Origin: Candidatus Flexifilum affinis
GTDB lineage: Bacteria > Chloroflexota > Anaerolineae > Aggregatilineales > Phototrophicaceae
DNA: 64,000 nucleotides
Direction: 5' to 3'
NCBI GenBank assembly: GCA_016713325.1
Contig: JADJPJ010000017.1
Span: forward strand, 1-64,000
Under the pieces are notes generated by a model. That model did no database searches. It was not told the origin of the DNA and worked only from the letters and a program-made list of their open reading frames with translations. Both the position numbers and the translations under genes were made by a program. Shown piece by piece: positions 57,965 through 64,000 of the stretch (positions within the stretch are counted from its first letter, which is position 1; each line of letters begins with the position of its first letter).

Positions 57965-58992
57965 TGAACTGGCTGTTTCGTTCACGCAGTCCCCTTCAGC
58001 TTTCCCCCCGGCAGGGCGGTGGTATCGTACCTGATACTCGGTTTCTGGGCGCTGGTCGTGCTGTTTCCCATCTACTGGCTGTTTACAACGTCGTTCAGCT
58101 GCCTGTGGATGTCGCCTCTGGCCCGAAGTACATCCCTTTTGTCGATTTTCAGCCCTCGCTTCACGCCTGGCAGGAGATGCTGATTGACAACGGGACAGAC
58201 TACGTGCTACGCCCCTATGCGAACACGATCGTGACCGGGCTGATCAGCGCGGTGGCTGCGCTCACCCTTGGCTCCTGTGCGGCCTATGCCCTCACGCGGT
58301 TTGAATATCACCCGAAGCCTGGTCTCATCCTGACGTTTGCCGGCTGCATTGCGCTGACGATTGTCCTGATTAGCCTTGGCGTGCCTTGGCAGTTGGCCGT
58401 CGCCATCGGGCTGGCACTCTACGCGATTCTGGCACAGGGAATCGGACGGCGATTCAAGGGGACCATGGATAACAACGACATCGCTTTCTGGCTGATTTCG
58501 CAACGAATTCTGCCGCCGATTACCGTGATTATTCCGATTCATATTCTTTATCAAGGCCTAGGCATGCTTGATTCGCTGCCGGCGCTGGTCATCTCATATT
58601 GCGCGGCAAACCTGCCGATTGTCGTCTGGTTCATGCGCGACTACTTTCAAACTATCCCGATCGAACTGGAAGAGAGCGCATTCATCGATGGCGCCTCGCG
58701 CTATGAAGTGCTGGCGCGAATCGTTCTTCCCCTTTCGGTTCCTGGGTTAATCGCGACGTTTCTGATTGTTCTGGTGTTTTGCTGGAACGAGTATGTCATG
58801 GCACTGTTCCTCACCGGCGCAAATACCCAGACGATGCCCATTCTTGTGTCGGCTCAGAACGGTGTGCGGGGACCTCAATGGTGGAATTTGTCGGTGCTGG
58901 TGCTGCTGATGGTTATTCCCCTGCTGGCGATGGCCGTTGCGCTCGAACGCTATATCGCCAAGGGATTGCTGGTTGGCGCCGTCAAGGGGTGA
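57964..58992 (+). CDS. CUT1 ABC permease, MalG-like, with hidden compensating frameshifts
   Basis: A 342-residue open frame whose ATG overlaps the previous stop (TAATG). The frame is open throughout, but residues about 15-46 are nonsense: the first membrane helix (VVSYLILGFWALVVLFPIYW, then LFTTSF) is encoded in another frame between the C6 run at about 58005 and about 58100. Two opposite indels therefore cancel out. The rest is normal: EAA loop IPIELEESAFIDGASRYEVLARI and the end GLLVGAVKG. An extra helix pair (LTFAGCIALTIVLISLGV, AVAIGLALYAILAQGI) is inserted, as in its partner. Confidence 0.8.
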   Translation: MNWLFRSRSPLQLSPRQGGGIVPDTRFLGAGRAVSHLLAVYNVVQLPVDVASGPKYIPFVDFQPSLHAWQEMLIDNGTDYVLRPYANTIVTGLISAVAALTLGSCAAYALTRFEYHPKPGLILTFAGCIALTIVLISLGVPWQLAVAIGLALYAILAQGIGRRFKGTMDNNDIAFWLISQRILPPITVIIPIHILYQGLGMLDSLPALVISYCAANLPIVVWFMRDYFQTIPIELEESAFIDGASRYEVLARIVLPLSVPGLIATFLIVLVFCWNEYVMALFLTGANTQTMPILVSAQNGVRGPQWWNLSVLVLLMVIPLLAMAVALERYIAKGLLVGAVKG

Positions 58993-59264
58993 GAGGTTTT
59001 GTGTGATCTCCAAGTCACGTGTTATATCGAGAAATTGTCTTTGTCCAATCAGTGAACGGCACTTGGGACTGCTGCAGGCCTTATTGATCGCGAGTGAGGT
59101 GGGAATGCAAAGTATCAATTGTCAACTCATTCCGACTGCTGTGTCACCCTGGTCGACGGCTGGCTCGCGTACCGCCAGTCAGCACGTGAGCTATAGCTGC
59201 TATACGCTCTCGTTGAGTTGCTTCGTTCGTTCAGCCAACATAGTTTCGCGGCGCGCAGAGGTGC
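58993..59264. other. Intergenic, no gene seen
   Basis: Non-coding spacer before the LacI promoter. No hairpin terminator with a T-run was found after the permease gene. Confidence 0.5.
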
Positions 59265-59314
59265 TTGACAACCCAAGGAGATTCCGATAACGTTATCAGA
59301 AATCGTTATCGGAA
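59265..59314 (+). promoter_or_regulatory. Promoter and LacI-type operator
   Basis: TTGACA at 59265-59270. TTCCGATAACG (59282-59292) and CGTTATCGGAA (59304-59314) form a perfect 11-base inverted repeat with an 11-base spacer. The left part also contains the perfect palindrome GATAACGTTATC (59286-59297). The expected -10 position lies inside it, and the LacI start codon is 10 bases after it, so autorepression is likely. Confidence 0.75.
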
Positions 59315-59323
59315 AAAAGTTGT

Positions 59324-60382
59324 ATGACCAACAGAAATGCTAAGCTGCAACATAAAGTCCGTAGCGTCACGATAGCAGACGTCGCCAAAGCCGCTGGAGT
59401 CTCTGTTCCAACGGTTTCTCGCATCCTCAACAACAAAGAGCATGTAGCGGACGAGACTCGCGAACGAGTTCATGCAGCTATCCGAACACTGGGGTACACG
59501 CCACATACCCAAGCCAGGCGTCTGCGGGGCGGTGCGAGCATTACACTTGCGCTGCATCATCCTGTTGAATCCCCTCACGAACTCAGCAGCGTCATCGAAA
59601 CTCCATACATCACCGGCTCGGCTGCGGCAGCTAGCGAAAAAGAGTATTTCCTGAACTACCTGGTGTCACCGCTCACCCCGGACTCTCTGCTCAATATGTA
59701 CCGGAGCAATCAGATTGACGGAATCATCCTGTTACAGGTACGAATGGATGACTGGCGTGTCAAACTTCTTCGCGAACACAACTATCCGTTTCTCATGATT
59801 GGTCGCTGCGCTTCCCTGGAAGACACCAGCTATATCGACCTCGACTTCGAAGATGCAATGCTTCGCGCATTCGACTATTTGGTTGGGCTGGGACACCGGA
59901 ATATCGGGTTTCTGACCTATCCCCATTCCTGGCGCAAGGTCGGATTAGGCCCTGCGGTTCGCTCACTCGAAGGGTATCGACACGCGCTTGACAAGCATGG
60001 CATGCGCAAGTGCGTCCGGGAGATTGGGATGAACAGCGTCGAGGAAGGGTTTGAAGGCACCAATGATCTGCTTCGAGAAAACTCGGCAATCACGGCCATC
60101 ATCACCGTGAGCCATCTGACGGCTGCCGGTAGCATCAAAGCGCTGGCGTTGCAGGGGCGAAGGGTCCCTCAGGATTGTTCCGTGATGGCAATCGGTTTTG
60201 GCGGCAGTTTTGCCAACGTCGTCACGCCCTCGCTGACCACCCTGGAATGGTCGCCTTTTGAAATCAGCTACCAGGCGACTCTCATGATGACCGAGATGCT
60301 AGCCAACGCTCAACATCCTCGTCAGCAGATTTTGGTGCCGCCACAGCCTGTTGAACGGGAGAGCACGAAGGAGGTGAATTAG
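59324..60382 (+). CDS. LacI-family repressor
   Basis: A 352-residue regulator. LacI helix-turn-helix VTIADVAKAAGVSVPTVSRIL with hinge helix HTQARRLRGG, then a periplasmic-binding-protein-like effector domain (DGIILLQVRMDDW, GHRNIGFLTYP, AITAIITVSHLTAAGSIKAL). It precedes a binding protein and two permeases on the same strand and probably controls them, with a sugar as inducer. ATG 59324 lies just after the operator. Confidence 0.9.
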   Translation: MTNRNAKLQHKVRSVTIADVAKAAGVSVPTVSRILNNKEHVADETRERVHAAIRTLGYTPHTQARRLRGGASITLALHHPVESPHELSSVIETPYITGSAAAASEKEYFLNYLVSPLTPDSLLNMYRSNQIDGIILLQVRMDDWRVKLLREHNYPFLMIGRCASLEDTSYIDLDFEDAMLRAFDYLVGLGHRNIGFLTYPHSWRKVGLGPAVRSLEGYRHALDKHGMRKCVREIGMNSVEEGFEGTNDLLRENSAITAIITVSHLTAAGSIKALALQGRRVPQDCSVMAIGFGGSFANVVTPSLTTLEWSPFEISYQATLMMTEMLANAQHPRQQILVPPQPVERESTKEVN

Positions 60383-60579
60383 CTCAGGTTCCAAGACCTG
60401 GTCTGTCTGGCAGATTACAACCAGTGCTTCTGGAGAAAGGTCGACGATGTCGTTAACCTGATGGTTTTTGTTTTGCCTGTTTCTTGTTCGCCATGGCGGG
60501 AAATTGAGCATAGGGTTCCTGCCGCGGATCTGGTTTGACTATGACTTGTCTTCTAGAAACCCTTGGAGGATTATTCATC

Positions 60580-61867
60580 ATGAAGAAGCTAACGTTCATC
60601 GTTGTCGCTCTACTTGTGCTGCTCACGGCGGGCAGTTTGGCGGCGCAAGAACCGGTTACACTGACCTACATGGCAAGCCAGGGATGGGTGCCGGATGCCG
60701 AGATCGAGCTAGGTGCCCGGTTCGAGGAGGAGACGGGAATCCACGTCGACTACCAGATTGTCCCGTCTGACCAGTATTTCACCCTCCTGCAAACCCGCCT
60801 GAACACGGGCGAAGCCACTGACATCTACGGCGGGCAAAGTGGCGTCACCGACCTGATCGTCAATTACAATGTCGAAGCCAATGCCGTAGATCTGTCCGGT
60901 GAAGCGTGGGTCGCGCGGATGGATCCCCTGGTCCTTGCCCAGGCAACCGTCAACGGCAAAGTCTATGGGTTGACCCTCTGGGATGTTACCGGCACCACCT
61001 GGGTCGTCAACTACAACAAGACCATCTTCGAGGAAAACAACCTGAGTGTTCCGAGCACCTACGCAGAGTTCAAGTCGGTCTGCGAGACGCTCCTGGGCAC
61101 CGACGTCATTCCAGTATTTGAGCCCGTTGCCTCTGGATGGCATCATGTGCTCTGGTTCCCCGAGCTGGGTCCCCGCTACGAGGAAGCAACGCCCGGCCTG
61201 GCAGCAATGCTCAACGCGAACGAAGCCACCTTTGCAGATGATCCCACGATGCTCGCTGTCGTCGAGCAGTTGAATGAACTGTATGAGCTAGGCTGCTTCG
61301 GCGATAATGCTCTTGCCGATACCACCGAATTTACGACGGAAGCGCTTGCCACTGGCCAATACGCGATGGCGTTGACCAACCTGACCGGTCCGCAAGCTGT
61401 CGTGCAAGACTATCCCGAAGTGAGCGCAGATTCCTTCGGCTTCTTCGTCATGCCCCTGGCAGACAATCAGAACCTGAACATCAATCCCAGCAGGGCCGAC
61501 CAAGTTCATCTATTCTGGCTCGGAACACATCGACGAGGCAAAGCTGTACTTCGACTTCCTGACGCGCCCAGAGAATCTGCAATACCTCATCGACAACAAC
61601 CCGGGCATGCGCACGCTCCCCTTCGAAGGGTTGGATCTGAACCTTCTGCCCAGCCAGCAGGAATTCCTGGAGTCATTCCAGGCAGAGCACCGCGGCACGG
61701 TCTACCAGACCGCCGTGAATTATGTCAATCCGCAGTGGATGGATATCGGTCAGGACCTGACCGCAATGTTCACTGGCGCTATCGAGCCGGGCGAAGTTCT
61801 GGCGAGGATTGACGAACGGCGCGCTCAAATGGCTCAAGCCGCGCGAGATCCGGCATGGGCCGAATAG
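60580..61867 (+). pseudogene. CUT1 solute-binding protein, one frameshift
   Basis: About 428 residues when joined. Signal peptide ends AGSLAAQEP, no lipobox; ATG 60580 has TTGGAGGA ahead. Family features: FEEETGIHVDYQIVPSDQYFTLLQTRL, GKVYGLTLWDVTGTTWVVNYN, YAMALTNLTGPQAVVQDYP. The frame changes near 61483-61490; after it, PAGPTKFIYSGSEHIDEAKL and LYFDFLTRPENLQYL continue normally to a stop at 61867. Probably one missing or extra base in the C/G-rich spot. It belongs with the two permeases after it. Confidence 0.8.
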
Positions 61868-61895
61868 CCCGCCGATAGGCGACACAGCGGCCACG

Positions 61896-61928
61896 ACAAC
61901 CCGGGCTGGAACCATCGGCCTGGGTTGT
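61896..61928 (+). other. Stem-loop between binding protein and permease
   Basis: ACAACCCGGGC (61896-61906) pairs with GCCTGGGTTGT (61918-61928), one G-U pair, 11-base loop, no T-run. Likely message-stabilising element below the binding-protein gene. Confidence 0.55.
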
Positions 61929-61976
61929 TCATTCACACCGATCACACCGATTGAAAACAGACGTCGGAAGTCAAAA

Positions 61977-62852
61977 ATGAGAAACCGAATTTACCCTTTC
62001 TATTTTGCTTTTGGGGCACTTGCCTTATATCTAGCATTTGTAGTCTTGCCGGGCTTTATGGGAATCGCGTATTCACTCACGGACTGGAACAGTTACTCGA
62101 CGGAAGTGAATTTCGTCGGGCTGGACAATTTCGCAACCATTTTCTCCGGCAGCGGCAGCTATCTCGATTACATCAAAAATACGCTGGTATTCACCGTCTA
62201 TACGATCATTCTGAAGACCATTATTGGCTTGTTTCTCGCCATCCTTCTGAACTATGGGGTTCGGCGACTTGCCCACTTGTATCGGGTCATCATCTACCTG
62301 CCTGTCGTACTGCCGACGATAGTAGTTGGACTGGTCTTCCGATCAATCCTCAATCCTCGAACAGGGGTGTTGAACGAGTTTTTCCGGGCAGTGGGGCTGG
62401 ATGCGCTGGCGCAGCCGTGGCTCGTCAATCCCGATATCGCCATGTTTTCCGTCATCGGGGTCGATACCTGGAAAGGTGTTGGCTACATCATGGTCATCCT
62501 TCTGGCAGGACTCCAAACCATCCCCCAGGAGTATTACGAGGCGGCAGAAATCGATGGTGCTGGGGCTGTCGCCAAGTTCGTGCACATCACACTTCCGCTG
62601 CTGGTGCCAGCGATCACTGTGGTCACTATCCTAAATCTTTTATACGGGTTAAGGGTCTTTGACATCATCTATGTTTTGACCGGAGGTGGTCCAGGCTACG
62701 CGACCGATGTGGTATTTACCGCGGTCTTTGACGAGTTTTCCAAAGGCCGGTATGGCGTGGGGACAGCGCTTTCCAGCGTCCTATTCGTCGTCATGACAGC
62801 TGCCAGCTTCTTCATCGTTCGCAGACTCACGCGCGACCCTATTGAGGCGTAA
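61977..62852 (+). CDS. CUT1 ABC permease, MalF/UgpA-like
   Basis: A 291-residue six-helix permease. First helix ALALYLAFVVLPGFMGIAYS, then FVGLDNFATIF, EAA loop PQEYYEAAEIDGAGAVAKFV, and YVLTGGGPGYATDVV. ATG 61977 has GGAAG ahead; the open frame runs back to 61809 over the stem-loop and is not used. Compact, without the insert seen in the importer at 56.8 kb. Confidence 0.9.
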   Translation: MRNRIYPFYFAFGALALYLAFVVLPGFMGIAYSLTDWNSYSTEVNFVGLDNFATIFSGSGSYLDYIKNTLVFTVYTIILKTIIGLFLAILLNYGVRRLAHLYRVIIYLPVVLPTIVVGLVFRSILNPRTGVLNEFFRAVGLDALAQPWLVNPDIAMFSVIGVDTWKGVGYIMVILLAGLQTIPQEYYEAAEIDGAGAVAKFVHITLPLLVPAITVVTILNLLYGLRVFDIIYVLTGGGPGYATDVVFTAVFDEFSKGRYGVGTALSSVLFVVMTAASFFIVRRLTRDPIEA

Positions 62853-62857
62853 AAGCG

Positions 62858-63682
62858 ATGAACCGAAAGAATACGCTGCAAGGAACCGGAAATAATCTGC
62901 TTGCGATGTTCTTCTGCTTATTGGTGATTGCTCCGGTTTATCTGGTGGTGGTCAATTCGTTCAAGGAATCGGCGCAGGCACGCACCATGAGCGCGGCACT
63001 GCCCGACTCCATCCACTTCGAAAACTATCTCACCGTTATTGAACGGGGAAAACTCGCGCGTTCGTTTGTCAATAGCATGCTGTACGCGACCAGCGCAACC
63101 ATTATCAGCATTGTTCTGGCGTCGATGGCAGCGTACATTCTTGCCCGCAACAGAAGTACGTTGAATCGCTTCGTCTATTTTTTCGTCGTCATGGGCATCG
63201 CCATGCCCCTGAACTTTTTCACGCTGACGAAAGTCATGCAGCTCACGAGTCTGATAAACACCCAGGCTGGCATCATCATTCTGTATGCGGCGACGCAGAT
63301 ACCATTCAATGTTTTCCTGATCTATGGATTTGTGGATGCTATCCCGCGAGAGCTGGACGAAGCGGCCATCATTGACGGCTGTGGTCCATTCCGCCTGTTC
63401 TTTTCGGTCATCTTTCCGCTGCTACTGCCTGTTGTTGTGACGGCGGGTGTTCTGAATTTTGTCGGGATATGGAACGACTTTCTCCTGCCGCTCTACTATT
63501 TGAACAACAGCGCCTATTGGCCGATGACACTGGCAGTCTACAACTTCTTTGGACAGTTCCAGCAAGACTGGAACCTGGTCTCGGCAGACATTGTGCTGAC
63601 GGTGCTGCCAGTACTGGTGATCTACCTGGTAGGGCAGCGTTTCATCTTGTCTGGTTTGACTACTGGAGCCGTCAAAGGCTAG
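62858..63682 (+). CDS. CUT1 ABC permease, MalG/UgpE-like
   Basis: A 274-residue six-helix permease starting 5 bases after its partner's stop. FFCLLVIAPVYLVVVNSFKE opens it, the EAA loop is PRELDEAAIIDGCGPFRLFF, and it ends in GLTTGAVKG. No ATPase gene is nearby; like many CUT1 systems it probably shares an ATPase made elsewhere (for example a MsmK-type one). Confidence 0.9.
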   Translation: MNRKNTLQGTGNNLLAMFFCLLVIAPVYLVVVNSFKESAQARTMSAALPDSIHFENYLTVIERGKLARSFVNSMLYATSATIISIVLASMAAYILARNRSTLNRFVYFFVVMGIAMPLNFFTLTKVMQLTSLINTQAGIIILYAATQIPFNVFLIYGFVDAIPRELDEAAIIDGCGPFRLFFSVIFPLLLPVVVTAGVLNFVGIWNDFLLPLYYLNNSAYWPMTLAVYNFFGQFQQDWNLVSADIVLTVLPVLVIYLVGQRFILSGLTTGAVKG

Positions 63683-63796
63683 GCGCAGCCTACCCCGGCA
63701 GGTGCGTTCCATACAGAAGGCATCTCTTAAGTTCTGTGTAATGACAGATTACTCGTTGAATGGCAGGGTTTCCACTTAGTCAAGGAGAGTGCGCAC

Positions 63797-64000
63797 TTGC
63801 AATCGAACCACTACACCATAGACGGCCACACGGTGATTGTTGAAACCCCTGGTGGGTATCTTGCGCTGATCCCCTATTCGGAGAGGATTATTCGCGTCCG
63901 TTATGCACCGACGCGGAACTTCGACACGAGAAAAAGTCTGATGGTTCAGCCTTCTCATGAGGTGTCTGTCAAGATTGACATTCAGGAGACAACCGAAGCC
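63797..64000 (+). CDS. GH31-like glycoside hydrolase, N-terminal part
   Basis: Partial: 68 residues to the window edge. The start TTG 63797 follows GGAGAG at a good distance. The text (HTVIVETPGGYLALIPYSE, then RIIRVRYAPTRNFDTRKSL) resembles the N-terminal beta-domain of family GH31 alpha-glucosidases/xylosidases, where I-R-V-R-Y is common. The catalytic domain lies outside the window. Position after a sugar importer fits a cytoplasmic glycosidase acting on the imported oligosaccharide. Confidence 0.6.
   Translation, partial: MQSNHYTIDGHTVIVETPGGYLALIPYSERIIRVRYAPTRNFDTRKSLMVQPSHEVSVKIDIQETTEA

Noticed and set aside
60383..60579. A second LacI operator before the binding-protein gene (GTCGTTAAC near 60450)
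   Set aside because: Only a partial half-site, not palindromic.

Overview
The window looks like part of a Chloroflexota chromosome (Anaerolineae-like, probably a metagenome-assembled contig). It is GC-rich and full of sugar-type ABC transporters. Its solute-binding proteins have plain signal peptides ending in A-Q-D/E. It carries a bacterial glycerol-1-phosphate dehydrogenase, LuxR-ATPase-TPR and FecR-like proteins, and 'CCCTCACCC...CCCTCTCCCGC' palindromes between genes. The lineage is inferred from gene style; no marker gene is present.

Layout. 1-2520: visibly lower-GC segment with a sensor kinase, a response regulator and a membrane/coiled-coil protein, mostly frameshifted and ending at a C10 run. 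2.6-6.7 kb: a frameshifted LuxR-ATPase-TPR regulator and a PLP decarboxylase. 6.8-10.8 kb: a phosphonate/phosphite-type importer, phnD-phnC-phnE, whose permease is more than twice the usual size. 11-22.8 kb: GNAT, monooxygenase-like protein, peptidase S51, secreted M23 peptidase, Rieske oxygenase, EamA exporter, secreted FecR-like and zincin-like proteins, a small kinase, an ABC-2 type exporter. 22.8-23.3 kb and 31.8-32.1 kb: poly-G tracts that look like sequencing artefacts. 23.3-25.8 kb: cytochrome P450 and M20 peptidase.

25.9-35.6 kb is a nucleoside island: two nucleoside hydrolases, a BMP-type importer (binding protein, ATPase, two permeases), an amidohydrolase/deaminase, and a stand-alone RarA/MgsA C-terminal-like protein.

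35.8-52.2 kb is the most interesting part, a composite polyol locus. One leftward operon carries a HAD phosphatase, binding protein, two permeases, two different ATPases, an FGGY kinase and a glycerol-1-phosphate dehydrogenase. It diverges from a SorC-type regulator, an RpiB-type isomerase, DhaK and DhaL. A GlpD-like dehydrogenase and a second FGGY kinase flank it. Together they resemble a mix of the rhizobial glycerol importer (GlpSTPQV), Bacillus AraL/AraM/AraNPQ, Brucella Ery and mycobacterial Der pathways. The likely substrate is a short polyol or ketose (glycerol, erythritol, threitol, erythrulose).

53.3-64 kb holds two further CUT1 sugar importers. The first has a GntR regulator and a zinc dehydrogenase, with a shared palindromic operator at two promoters. 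The second has a LacI regulator with its own operator and leads into a GH31 glycosidase cut by the window end. Frameshifts concentrate at both ends of the window and often sit near short homopolymers. Most are probably sequence errors rather than gene decay.
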